From DATBHM01 sp963772375 (lineage in GTDB: Bacteria; Actinomycetota; UBA4738; JACQTL01): a stretch of 64,000 nt of DNA. Shown here piece after piece: positions 56,807-64,000 of the stretch; within the stretch, counting starts at the first letter, position 1; each line of letters starts with the position of its first letter. The notes beneath the pieces were generated by a model. It did no database searches, had not been told where the DNA came from, and worked only from the letters and a program-made list of their open reading frames with translations. Position numbers and translations under genes: made by a program. The stretch is from NCBI GenBank assembly GCA_963772375.1, contig CAVYXG010000001.1:1916139-1980138 (forward strand), written 5' to 3'.

Positions 56807-57640
56807 ATGCGACGCCGTCTCCTCATCGCCGCGACCGGCCTGGCCTTCGTATTGGGAACGACCGCCTGCACCGTCCAGGCCACGGCGCCCGCGTTCCACC
56901 GCACGATCGTCGCCCTGAACGCCAACCAGTCCAACAACTGGTCCGGCTACAACCAGGGAACGCTCGAGCGCGGCTCGACGTTGTTCAACTCCGTCGGGGG
57001 GACGTGGGTCGTCCCGACCGCGAGGCAGCACCGCTCCCGCGATGCCGAGGCGTCGTCCACGTGGATCGGCATCGGCGGCGGGTGCGTCGACGCCGGGTGC
57101 ACCGTCACCGACAGCACCCTGATCCAGGCCGGAACCGAGCAGGACGTGGCCGCGAACGGCAAGGCCTCCTACAGCGCCTGGTGGGAGCTGGTCCCGGCGC
57201 CGAGCCTCACGATCAGCAACTTCGCCGTCCACGCCGGCGACAGGATCCACGGCGACATCTCCGAGGTCGTCGCCGACTCCGACGTGTGGACGATCACACT
57301 GAAGAACGTCACCACGGGCGCCACGTTCAGCCAGACGGTCCCCTACCCCTCGACGCACACCACCGCGGAGTGGATCGAGGAGACGCCGCTCCTGATCGGC
57401 ACCGGCGGGACCGGGCTGTCGGCCATGCCGAACCTCGGCACCGTGCGCTTCACCAACGCGACGGTGAACGGGGCGGCCGCCGGCCTCAGGGCCGCCGAGC
57501 AGGTGCAGCTCGTCGACGCGAACGGCCACGTCCTCGCGACGCCCTCCGCGCCGGTGAGCCCGGCGGCCTTCAACGACTGCACGTACTCCACGTCGTGCAG
57601 CACCGCAGCGGCCAAGCGGCGCCACCGCCACCACCACTAG
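56807..57640 (+). CDS. Secreted glutamic endopeptidase (G1/eqolisin-type)
   Basis: A 277-residue protein with a lipoprotein-like signal (LLIAATGLAFVLGTTAC). The mature domain matches the G1 fold: SNNWSGYNQG, GGTWVVP, STWIGIGGGC, LIQAGTEQ with the catalytic Gln near residue 107, AWWELVPAP, and AEWIEETP with the catalytic Glu near 188-191. Eqolisins are acid-active endopeptidases known mainly from fungi and some bacteria. It would act outside, perhaps anchored as a lipoprotein. The C-terminus is RRHRHHH. The ATG has GAAAGGAG upstream. Confidence 0.85.
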   Translation: MRRRLLIAATGLAFVLGTTACTVQATAPAFHRTIVALNANQSNNWSGYNQGTLERGSTLFNSVGGTWVVPTARQHRSRDAEASSTWIGIGGGCVDAGCTVTDSTLIQAGTEQDVAANGKASYSAWWELVPAPSLTISNFAVHAGDRIHGDISEVVADSDVWTITLKNVTTGATFSQTVPYPSTHTTAEWIEETPLLIGTGGTGLSAMPNLGTVRFTNATVNGAAAGLRAAEQVQLVDANGHVLATPSAPVSPAAFNDCTYSTSCSTAAAKRRHRHHH

Positions 57641-57661
57641 CGTCACCGCACGTTCGGCGAC

Positions 57662-57698
57662 GAAGCGGGCGTTCCGGGTCGATCGGGGCGCCCGCTTC
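57662..57698. terminator. 10-bp perfect hairpin after the G1 peptidase gene
   Basis: GAAGCGGGCG (57662-57671) and CGCCCGCTTC (57689-57698) are exact complements with a 17-nt loop; a short T-rich stretch (GCTTT) follows. Confidence 0.6.
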
Positions 57699-57801
57699 TC
57701 GTGCTTTGGTCCTCCTCCCGAGGAACGGACGAAACGGCCGCCCGCCCCTCAAGGGCCGACGCCGGGGCTGCCGATCCTCCTGCAGGGAGGAGAAGGGAGC
57801 A

Positions 57802-58128
57802 GTGCCCGTGTTGCGCACCGAACCGCTGGCCGAGGGCGTCGGGCTCCGACTGTCCGGCGAGCTCTCCGACGCGAACGCCCTGCTCGCGGCCGGCACGTTC
57901 GCCAACCTCGCGGTCATCGGCGGCCAGGTCACGTTGGATCTGGGCGGGGTGCCGTTCATGGACAGCATGGGGCTCGGCAAGCTGATCGTGCTCGCCCAGG
58001 GCCTGTCCGGCCGGGGCCATCTTCGCCTGGTGAACGTCCAGCCCGCCGTCATGCGGGTGTTCGAGCTCGTGAGCCCCAAGCGCGGCATCGCCGGCATGAC
58101 CGTCGAGCCCGCGGTCCCGGCGCGCTGA
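57802..58128 (+). CDS. STAS-domain (anti-sigma-factor-antagonist-like) protein
   Basis: A 108-residue STAS protein: LRTEPLAEGVGLRLSGELSDANALL, VTLDLGGVPFMDSMGLGKLIVLAQ with Ser in the place that is phosphorylated in SpoIIAA-type antagonists, and HLRLVNVQPAVMRVFELV. By family it would bind an anti-sigma kinase. No kinase or sigma factor lies next to it. The GTG has GAGGAGAAGGGAG upstream, i.e. strong translation. Confidence 0.8.
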   Translation: MPVLRTEPLAEGVGLRLSGELSDANALLAAGTFANLAVIGGQVTLDLGGVPFMDSMGLGKLIVLAQGLSGRGHLRLVNVQPAVMRVFELVSPKRGIAGMTVEPAVPAR

Positions 58129-58157
58129 TCCGCCGGCGCCCGGACCGGGAGCGCCCG

Positions 58158-58163
58158 TAGACT
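58158..58163 (+). promoter_or_regulatory. -10 hexamer TAGACT, leaderless start at 58172
   Basis: TAGACT ends 8 nt before the ATG of the LLM-class gene. Confidence 0.5.
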
Positions 58164-58171
58164 GCCGCGCC

Positions 58172-59068
58172 ATGCGACCGCTCCGCGTCGGAGTCCAGCT
58201 CCCCGAGGTCGAACGCGAGGTCCGATGGTCCGAGTACGCCGCGCTGGCCCGGGCGGCCGAGGAGGTCGGGTTCGACTCGATCTGGGTGGGCGACCACCTG
58301 CTGTACCGGGACGACGGGCGGCCGGAGCGGGGACCGTGGGACGCGTGGGGACTGCTGGCCGGACTCGCGGTGGCCACTCGGCGTGCGCGCATCGGGCCGC
58401 TGGTGGCGTGCGCGCCGTTCTCCCCCCCGGCCGTCCTGGCGAAGCGGGCCGCCACCGTCGACGAGATCAGCGGCGGGCGGCTGGTGTTCGGCATCGGGGC
58501 CGGCTGGAACGAGTCCGAGTTCCGGGCGTTCGGCATCCCGTTCGACCACCGGGCCGCGCGGTTCGAGGAGTCGTTCGCCGTGATCCGCCGGCTGCTGGCC
58601 GGCGAGCGCGTCACCGCGCATGGCCGGTTCGTCGAGGTCGAGGACGCGGTGCTGCTCCCGAGCCCTTCGCATCGGGTTCCGTTGATGGTCGGCAGCAACG
58701 GGCCGCGCGTGCTGGCCGCGACGCTCCCGTGGGTCGACGCGTGGAACACCTGGTTCGACCTGTACGGCAACACCGCCGAGGGGTTCGCCGCGGAGAGCGC
58801 CCGGATCGACGCGGCGTGCCGCGAGGCCGGGCGCGATCCCGCCGAGGTCGAACGGAGCGCCTGCGTGTTCGTCAGGCTGGACCGGACGACCGAGGAGCGC
58901 CAACCCGACGACGAGGTCACCCCGATCGAGGGTTCGCCCGGGGAGATCGCGGCCGCGCTGCGGGACGTCGCCGACGCGGGGGCGGATGAAGCGATCCTGG
59001 TCGTCGACCCCATCACGGAGCCGTCGATCCGAACCCTCGGCGGCGTGCTGGGCCAGCTGGACCGCTGA
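58172..59068 (+). CDS. LLM-class F420-dependent oxidoreductase
   Basis: A 298-residue TIM-barrel luciferase-like enzyme: RVGVQLPEVEREVRWSEYAALARAAEEVGFDSIWVGDHLLY, GRLVFGIGAGWNESEFRAFGIPFDHRAARFEE and VPLMVGSNGPRVLAAT. This sequence class uses F420 as hydride donor in actinobacteria. The substrate is unknown. The stop TGA at 59066-59068 is immediately followed by the TCA of the convergent rhodanese stop. It sits next to a rhodanese and gdhA, with no obvious pathway link. Confidence 0.85.
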   Translation: MRPLRVGVQLPEVEREVRWSEYAALARAAEEVGFDSIWVGDHLLYRDDGRPERGPWDAWGLLAGLAVATRRARIGPLVACAPFSPPAVLAKRAATVDEISGGRLVFGIGAGWNESEFRAFGIPFDHRAARFEESFAVIRRLLAGERVTAHGRFVEVEDAVLLPSPSHRVPLMVGSNGPRVLAATLPWVDAWNTWFDLYGNTAEGFAAESARIDAACREAGRDPAEVERSACVFVRLDRTTEERQPDDEVTPIEGSPGEIAAALRDVADAGADEAILVVDPITEPSIRTLGGVLGQLDR

Positions 59069-59899
59069 TCAGCCGGCCGCGACCGGCCGATTCGGATCGG
59101 TGATCCAGTCCGACCAGCTCCCCACGTACAGGCGGACCCGATCGAACCCCGCCAGGCGGAGCGCCACGACGTCGTGCGCCGAGGTCACGCCCGAACCGCA
59201 GTACGCCACGACCTCGGCTGCGTCGGCGACCCCGAGCGCCTCGTAACGCTCCCGCAGCCGCGCGGCCGGCAGGAACCGCCCGGTCGCGGGGTCGAGGTTC
59301 CCGGCGAACGGCGCCGAGGCCGCGCCGGGGATGCGACCCGCGACCGGGTCGATCGGCTCGGTCTCGCCGCTGAACCGTTCTGGCGCCCGGGCGTCGAGCA
59401 CGAGGGCCGCGGGGTCGGCCCGCAGACGGTCGATCATGTCCGCGTCGGCGATCGCCTCCTCCGGCCACGGCCGCGGAGTGAACGTCGCCGAGGCGTGCGG
59501 CGGGGACGGCCCGACCTCCAGCGGGCCCGGCCACGCCCGCGCCCCGCCGTCGAGCAGCACGACCCGGTGGCCGGTCGTGTCGAGCATCCACCACAGCCGC
59601 GCGGCGTTCGCGTCGCCGGCGTCGTCGTACGCCACCACCAGGTCGCCGTCGCCGATCCCCAGCCCGGACATCGCCCCGGCGAACGCCTCGGGCGCCGGCA
59701 GCGGGTGCCGGCCGGTGGTCGCGGTCTTCGGCGCGGCGAGGTCGGTGTCCACGTCGACGAACACCGCGCGGGGGATGTGCCCCTTCTCGTATGACGAGCG
59801 GCCCGATCCGTCCGGATACCACCGGACGTCGGCGACCACGACGTCCCGGTCGTCGATGTGCGCGGCGAGCCAGTCCGGGTCGACGAGCGGGCCGGTCAC
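59069..59899 (-). CDS. Two-domain rhodanese (thiosulfate/3-mercaptopyruvate sulfurtransferase)
   Basis: A 276-residue sulfurtransferase with tandem rhodanese domains: inactive N-domain (WLAAHIDDRDVVVADVRWY, GHIPRAVFVDVDTDL) and C-domain with the active loop YCGSGVTSAHDV, Cys being the persulfide carrier. The CGSGVT form fits both thiosulfate and 3-mercaptopyruvate enzymes. It could supply sulfane sulfur to carriers such as the TusA proteins encoded 50 kb to the left; that link is inference. The start GTG lies 7 nt from the gdhA stop. Confidence 0.9.
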   Translation of the reverse strand: MTGPLVDPDWLAAHIDDRDVVVADVRWYPDGSGRSSYEKGHIPRAVFVDVDTDLAAPKTATTGRHPLPAPEAFAGAMSGLGIGDGDLVVAYDDAGDANAARLWWMLDTTGHRVVLLDGGARAWPGPLEVGPSPPHASATFTPRPWPEEAIADADMIDRLRADPAALVLDARAPERFSGETEPIDPVAGRIPGAASAPFAGNLDPATGRFLPAARLRERYEALGVADAAEVVAYCGSGVTSAHDVVALRLAGFDRVRLYVGSWSDWITDPNRPVAAG

Positions 59900-59906
59900 G
59901 ACCCGG

Positions 59907-61268
59907 CTACACCAGGCCCTGGTCGAGCATCGCGTCGGCCACCTTGCGGAACCCGGCGATGTTGGCGCCGTTCACGTAGTTGCCCGGCGTGTCGAACTCC
60001 TCGGCGGTCTCGAAGCACTGCTTGTGGATGGCCTTCATGATGTCCTTCAACCGGTGGTCGACCTCCTCGCGCGGCCACGACACGCGCAGCGAGTCCTGCG
60101 ACATCTCGAGCCCGCTCACCGCCACGCCTCCGGCGTTCGCGGCCTTGCCGGGCCCGTACAGGATGCCGGCCTGCACGAACCGCTCCACGCCCTCCGGCGT
60201 CGTCGGCATGTTGGCGCCCTCGGCCACCACGAAGACCCCGCTGTTCACGAGGTTGGCGGCGTCCTTGGCGTTGATCTCGTTCTGCGTCGCGCTCGGGAAC
60301 GCGCACTCCGCCGGGATCGCCCACAGGGGACAGTGGTCGGAGGAGGGGTCGTGCGGCGTGAAGGAAGCGCCGGGGAACCGCTCGAGGTACTCGGACATCC
60401 GGCCGCGGCGGTCGTTCTTGAGCTCCATCACCCAGGCGAGCTTCTCGAAGTCGATCCCGTCGGGGTCGTGCACGATGCCGCCGGAATCGGACAGGGTCAC
60501 GGGCTTGGCGCCCATGTGGAGCAGCTTCTCGACCGTGTATTGCGCGACGTTGCCGCTGCCGGAGACCAGGCAGGTCTTGCCCTCGAGGTCGTCGTTCCTC
60601 GTCCCGAGCATCTCGGCGGCGAAGTACACGGCACCGTAGCCCGTTGCCTCCGGCCGGATGAGCGAGCCCCCCCACTCCACGCCCTTGCCGGTGAGCACGC
60701 CGGTGAACTCGTTGCGGATCCTCTTGTACTGCCCGAACAGGAACCCGATCTCCCGTCCGCCCACGCCGATGTCGCCGGCCGGGACGTCGGTGAACTGCCC
60801 GATGTGACGCTGCAGCTCGGTCATGAACGACTGGCAGAACCGCATGACCTCGGCGTCGGAGCGCCCCTTCGGGTCGAAGTCGCTTCCGCCCTTGCCACCA
60901 CCCATCGGCAGCGTCGTCAGCGCGTTCTTGAACACCTGCTCGAACGCGAGGAACTTCAGCAGGCCCAGGTACACGCTCGGGTGGAACCGCAACCCGCCCT
61001 TGTACGGGCCGATCGCCGAGTTCATCTCGACGCGGTAGCCCTTGTTGACGTGGATCTCCCCGGCGTCGTCGACCCACGGGACCCGGAACAGGATCACCCG
61101 TTCGGGTTCGATGGTGCGCTCGAGGACCTTCTCCTTCCGGTACCGCGGGTGGCGCTCGAGACAGATCTCGACCGATTCGGCCACCTCCCGGACCGCCTGG
61201 TGGAACTCGACCTCGCCGGGGTTGCGGGACTCGACCTCGGCCATGAGGTCCTTGACGTAGCTCCCCAT
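59907..61268 (-). CDS. gdhA: NADP-specific glutamate dehydrogenase
   Basis: A 453-residue hexameric-type GDH: NKGYRVEMNSAIGPYKGGLRFHPSV, PMGGGKGGSDFDPKG with the catalytic Lys, the nucleotide site LVSGSGNVAQYTVEKL, and VNSGVFVVAEGANMPTTPEGV. It converts 2-oxoglutarate and ammonia to glutamate. The ATG at 61268 has GAAGGGGG 10 nt upstream; a longer frame starting at 61328 adds an unconserved head. It lies 7 nt upstream of the rhodanese gene, which may be co-transcribed. Confidence 0.95.
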   Translation of the reverse strand: MGSYVKDLMAEVESRNPGEVEFHQAVREVAESVEICLERHPRYRKEKVLERTIEPERVILFRVPWVDDAGEIHVNKGYRVEMNSAIGPYKGGLRFHPSVYLGLLKFLAFEQVFKNALTTLPMGGGKGGSDFDPKGRSDAEVMRFCQSFMTELQRHIGQFTDVPAGDIGVGGREIGFLFGQYKRIRNEFTGVLTGKGVEWGGSLIRPEATGYGAVYFAAEMLGTRNDDLEGKTCLVSGSGNVAQYTVEKLLHMGAKPVTLSDSGGIVHDPDGIDFEKLAWVMELKNDRRGRMSEYLERFPGASFTPHDPSSDHCPLWAIPAECAFPSATQNEINAKDAANLVNSGVFVVAEGANMPTTPEGVERFVQAGILYGPGKAANAGGVAVSGLEMSQDSLRVSWPREEVDHRLKDIMKAIHKQCFETAEEFDTPGNYVNGANIAGFRKVADAMLDQGLV

Positions 61269-61324
61269 CGCGGAACCCCCTTCGCGCGAACGGTTGCAGG
61301 CCTCGTCGTGGTGTGCGTCCGGCA

Positions 61325-62644
61325 TCATGCAACGGGACAGAGCGCCAGGCCAGCCAGTTCTTCAGGAACGTTTGTCCGTTCCGGCAGGCCAAAGGTCGCC
61401 GGGCATCCGTACTCGAAGTGCATCCCGTCGGGCAGCAGGAAGTCGCCGCCCCACACGAACCCCTCGCGGTGGAACGCCCGGATGACTCGCGGGTCCTGCG
61501 TCGGCTTCGCGCCCAGCAGGTTGGTGCTCACGTTGACGTCGATCGCGGCGCCGTACGCGTGCTGGGAGATCTGGCTGGTCGACCCGCGGATCAGCCGTTC
61601 GGCGAAGCACCCGCCGTAGTGCGCGGGGTCGACCAGCCTCGACTGCCCGGCCGCTGCGATCGCCTCCAGCGCGGCCCTGAGCGGTCGGATCAGCGAACGG
61701 TTGCACGTCACGCGGCCGAGGATGGGCACCGTGGCGGCGACGATGTTCGCCCGGACCCACGCTGGGTCGATCGCGATGCCGCCCGAGGTCGGCGTCGCGG
61801 CGAACTCGCCGAAGTAGACCTTGGTCCACTCGGGAGGCATCACCCCGTCCGCCTGCCGGAGATATGCGGTCTGGGCCTGTGACCGGACGCGAACGTCGTG
61901 GCCGGGCGACGACGGGATCGCCTGCCGGACCGCTCGCTCGGTCGCGGCGGGATCGGCGTCGTGCGCGATCCGCACGAGGAGGTAATCGGCGCCGCCGCCG
62001 ATGCCGAGTCGTGTGCCGTCGCGTGCCGAGAGGAACACCTCGTGGGCGCCGACCGCCTGGTCGGTCGCGACGTCCCCGATGCGAACGTGAGCGCCGCCGG
62101 TGAACTCGAGCTCGTCGTCGCGGCTGGACCGGCGGAGGGCGGCCGAGGTGTCGCTGAGGACGGCATCGCCCTCGGCGAGCGCCGCGAGCCACGACTGGTC
62201 GCCGAGCACTTGGCGCAGCACCGCAGGGTCCCCCGCCGCCGCGTCGATCGGGATCTCCGCGCCGGACCCGGCCGCCGCGCCCAGCACCCCCGGCGGCCCG
62301 GTCAGCCAGAGGGTTCCCTCGCCGACCGTCGCCACGGCGGCCACCCCGGAAACCGCCCGCACGGCCGCGACGGCCGAGGTGGGCAGCTCGCCCCGGACCC
62401 ACACGACCAGGAGCCGACGGTCGCGCGCGGAGGCCGTGGGCGTGGGGATCGGCTGCGAGGGCGGGGTCCGGGGTGCCGTTGTCGGGGGTGCGGTGGTCGC
62501 AGCAGGCGCCGACGTCCCAACCTCCGCCGGGGTGCCGGCCCCCGTCCGGGACGGCGGTGCGGCATCCGCGGTGCACGCCGCTCCGACGATGGCGATCGCA
62601 GCGGCGAGCACGACGGACCTCGCTCGGCCGAACCCCGCGCTCAT
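61325..62644 (-). CDS. M15-type D-Ala-D-Ala carboxypeptidase-like lipoprotein
   Basis: A 439-residue lipoprotein: signal VVLAAAIAIVGAAC with lipobox VGAAC, a Pro/Thr/Ala spacer to residue 70, an unknown domain of about 180 residues, and a C-terminal M15/VanY-like domain with SQHAYGAAIDVNVSTNLLG (zinc His and Asp) and GGDFLLPDGMHFEYG (Glu/Asp-His). All zinc-site residues look intact. It would trim peptidoglycan stems outside the membrane. Its stop is 57 nt before the gdhA start. Confidence 0.85.
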   Translation of the reverse strand: MSAGFGRARSVVLAAAIAIVGAACTADAAPPSRTGAGTPAEVGTSAPAATTAPPTTAPRTPPSQPIPTPTASARDRRLLVVWVRGELPTSAVAAVRAVSGVAAVATVGEGTLWLTGPPGVLGAAAGSGAEIPIDAAAGDPAVLRQVLGDQSWLAALAEGDAVLSDTSAALRRSSRDDELEFTGGAHVRIGDVATDQAVGAHEVFLSARDGTRLGIGGGADYLLVRIAHDADPAATERAVRQAIPSSPGHDVRVRSQAQTAYLRQADGVMPPEWTKVYFGEFAATPTSGGIAIDPAWVRANIVAATVPILGRVTCNRSLIRPLRAALEAIAAAGQSRLVDPAHYGGCFAERLIRGSTSQISQHAYGAAIDVNVSTNLLGAKPTQDPRVIRAFHREGFVWGGDFLLPDGMHFEYGCPATFGLPERTNVPEELAGLALCPVA

Positions 62645-62701
62645 CGACGACCCATTGTCCGACCCCGGGGCGATCGGCGCTCGTCAGGCGACGAGCCCGG
62701 G

Positions 62702-62731
62702 TTGACAGGTGACTCAACGGTCACCTATTGT
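62702..62731 (+). promoter_or_regulatory. Promoter with operator-filled spacer, ArsR-SRPBCC gene
   Basis: TTGACA (62702-62707) and TATTGT (62726-62731) are 18 nt apart. The spacer is exactly GGTGAC, six bases, GTCACC, part of a 20-bp palindrome with 7-bp arms (62707-62726). TATTGT ends 8 nt before the ATG at 62740, so the gene is probably leaderless and repressed by its own ArsR domain. Confidence 0.75.
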
Positions 62732-62739
62732 CCGCCCCC

Positions 62740-63501
62740 ATGGACGAGGTGTTCCGGGCCATCGTCGACCCCCACCGGCGCCACCTGCTCGACATGCTGG
62801 CCGAACGCGACGGGCAGACCCTGGTCGAGCTCACCGCGACGCTCGAGCCGATGACGAGGTTCGGCGTGGCCAAGCACCTCGGCGTGCTCGAGGAGGCGGG
62901 GCTGGTGGTGGTTCGCCGGGAAGGGCGGCGGAAGCTGCACTTCCTGAACCCGGTACCCATCCGGCTCGTCCACGACCGGTGGATCTCGCGGTTCGCGGAG
63001 CCGGTCGTCCGGACCATGAGCGAGTTGAAGCGCGAGCTGGAAGGAGTTCCCGAATTGGCCACCGACGGCACGCACGTGTTCGAGGTGTACATCCGGGCGA
63101 CGCCCGAACGCATCTGGCGGGCGATCACCGACCCGCAGGAGACCCCGAGGTACTTCTTCGAGACGACGGTCGAGTCGTCGTTCACGGTGGGCGAGGAGAT
63201 CGTCCACCGGTCGCCGGACGGCTCGGAGGCGCTGCGCGGCGTGGTCCTTGAGTGCGAGCCGCCTCGCCTGCTGGTGACCACCTGGACCTCGCCGCCCAGC
63301 CCCGACACCGTCGAGCATCCGACGAGGGTCTCGTGGGAGCTCGAGCCGACCGAGGACGGCAGGGCCACTAAGCTCACGGTGGTGCACTCGGAGCTCGATC
63401 CCGAGTCCGCCCTGTACCACCGGGTGCACCGCGGCTGGTCGATCGTGCTCTCCGGGCTGAAGACCTGGATCGAGACGGGCGAACCCCTCGAGGTCGCCTG
63501 A
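62740..63501 (+). CDS. ArsR-type repressor fused to an SRPBCC (AHSA1) domain
   Basis: A 253-residue two-domain protein. Residues 1-95 form a winged-helix ArsR domain (FRAIVDPHRRHLLDMLAERDGQTLVEL, RFGVAKHLGVLEEAGLVVVRREGRRKLHFL) with no metal-ligand Cys motif. Residues 110-250 form an AHSA1/SRPBCC domain (FEVYIRATPERIWRAITDPQETPRYFFETTV, WSIVLSGLKTWIETG), which has a hydrophobic ligand pocket. A small hydrophobic ligand probably releases DNA. Its palindromic promoter indicates self-repression. The DinB-like gene 23 nt downstream is a likely target and partner. Confidence 0.9.
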   Translation: MDEVFRAIVDPHRRHLLDMLAERDGQTLVELTATLEPMTRFGVAKHLGVLEEAGLVVVRREGRRKLHFLNPVPIRLVHDRWISRFAEPVVRTMSELKRELEGVPELATDGTHVFEVYIRATPERIWRAITDPQETPRYFFETTVESSFTVGEEIVHRSPDGSEALRGVVLECEPPRLLVTTWTSPPSPDTVEHPTRVSWELEPTEDGRATKLTVVHSELDPESALYHRVHRGWSIVLSGLKTWIETGEPLEVA

Positions 63502-63524
63502 GCCGTCCAGCAGGGGAGGTTGCG

Positions 63525-64000
63525 ATGGATCCGATGATCGAAGGGGCGCTGGCGCAGTTCGACGAGGCGCACGCCGAGGTCGTGGCGTTCGTTCGCGACT
63601 GCGACGAACACGACTGGCGCGAGGTGGCGACCGTCGAGGGGTGGCCGGTCGGCGTGGTGGCCCATCACATCGCCGTCGGCTACACGACCGCGATGGGCTG
63701 GATCGACCGACTGCGAGTCGGCGAGTCGGTCCCCGGGAACGAGGACACGCACGACGAGGGCAACGCGCGCCACGCGGCGGAGTTCGCCTCGACGACCAGG
63801 GACCAGACCCTCGCCGACCTCGAGGCGAACGCGGCTTTCTTCCGCGAGTTCATAGTCGGGATCACGGCCGATGAGCTGCCGAAGGAGGCGGTCCACGGAC
63901 CGGCCGGCGGGGTCGTGATCAGCGTGGAGCGCATGGTCGGGGCGACCGCGCGGCACCCCCGTCTGCACCTCGAGCACATGCGCGAGGCCGTCCGCAGCGA
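63525..64000 (+). CDS. DinB-like protein (partial, runs off the right edge)
   Basis: About 158 residues are visible: AQFDEAHAEVVAFVRDCDEHDWREVATVEGWPVGVVAHHIAVGY, with the metal His in VVAHHIA, and RHPRLHLEHMREAV with the second His, typical of DinB/MDMPI four-helix metal proteins. The stop is beyond the window. The ATG has GGGGAGG 6 nt upstream. It follows the ArsR-SRPBCC gene by 23 nt and is probably co-transcribed; a mycothiol- or thiol-dependent detoxification under that repressor is a reasonable guess. Confidence 0.8.
   Translation, partial: MDPMIEGALAQFDEAHAEVVAFVRDCDEHDWREVATVEGWPVGVVAHHIAVGYTTAMGWIDRLRVGESVPGNEDTHDEGNARHAAEFASTTRDQTLADLEANAAFFREFIVGITADELPKEAVHGPAGGVVISVERMVGATARHPRLHLEHMREAVRS

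Overview
The window is a high-GC, gene-dense bacterial segment that reads as Actinomycetota. The supporting genes are a maleylpyruvate-isomerase/mycothiol-type DinB protein, an LLM-class F420-type oxidoreductase, an F420-reductase-like NAD(P) protein, a DivIVA coiled-coil protein, an MptB-like polyprenol-phosphate mannosyltransferase, a CsoR-family repressor and many proline-rich lipoproteins. GTG starts and 4-nt GTGA/ATGA overlaps are very common. At least 17 genes carry a TANNNT -10 hexamer only 6-9 nt before the start codon, which points to widespread leaderless transcription. I cannot place it below phylum.

Layout. 0-5 kb: a minus-strand operon of an adenylate-cyclase-type regulatory domain (cut by the left edge), a double zinc-ribbon protein, a 129-aa protein and two coiled-coil membrane proteins, all of unknown role, behind a visible sigma70-like promoter. 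5-7 kb: a GT4 glycosyltransferase and a perfect 18-bp terminator hairpin. 6.7-11.4 kb: a sulfur-relay operon (DsrE, TusA, SQR-like flavoprotein, TusA, DsrE2, OsmC) divergent from a CsoR-family repressor whose copper-ligand His is Gln, as in persulfide-sensing CstR. 11.4-18 kb: a two-component system with a frameshifted regulator, small lipoproteins, a DUF885 metalloprotease-like protein. 18.3-27.4 kb: a more AT-rich, gene-poor accessory stretch holding a secreted beta-helix/RTX protein, MFS and beta-propeller debris, a broken IS110 transposase, an orphan TetR-type operator and a row of small lipoproteins, ending at tRNA-Ala(CGC).

27.5-38.8 kb is housekeeping-like: a mycothiol-dependent enzyme, a translin homologue, moaC-moeA, galU, 5-formyl-THF cyclo-ligase, FmdB, an MTA phosphorylase with an odd double-indel segment, CpaB and a tldD-tldE operon. 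38.9-49.7 kb is envelope-oriented: three GT-C-like membrane proteins, a doubly frameshifted M23 peptidase, a duplicated membrane protein, a secreted phosphoesterase with a His-rich tail, DivIVA and a lysozyme-like protein.

49.8-53.4 kb is the most interesting block: one overlapping operon encoding GTP cyclohydrolase I, a eukaryote-type 6-pyruvoyl-tetrahydropterin synthase, a methyltransferase, a GT4 glycosyltransferase and an SDR. These are the activities expected for making a reduced biopterin-type cofactor and decorating it with a sugar and perhaps a methyl group. 53.6-64 kb carries an epimerase, a cyclase/propeller remnant, an eqolisin-type (G1) peptidase, STAS, an LLM oxidoreductase, rhodanese, gdhA, an M15 peptidase and an ArsR-SRPBCC fusion whose promoter spacer is exactly a palindromic operator.

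Several genes are broken by single-base indels (response regulator, a lipoprotein, M23 peptidase twice, IS110, and a compensated pair in the MTA phosphorylase). Either the assembly carries indel errors or the loci are decaying; the sequence alone cannot decide.
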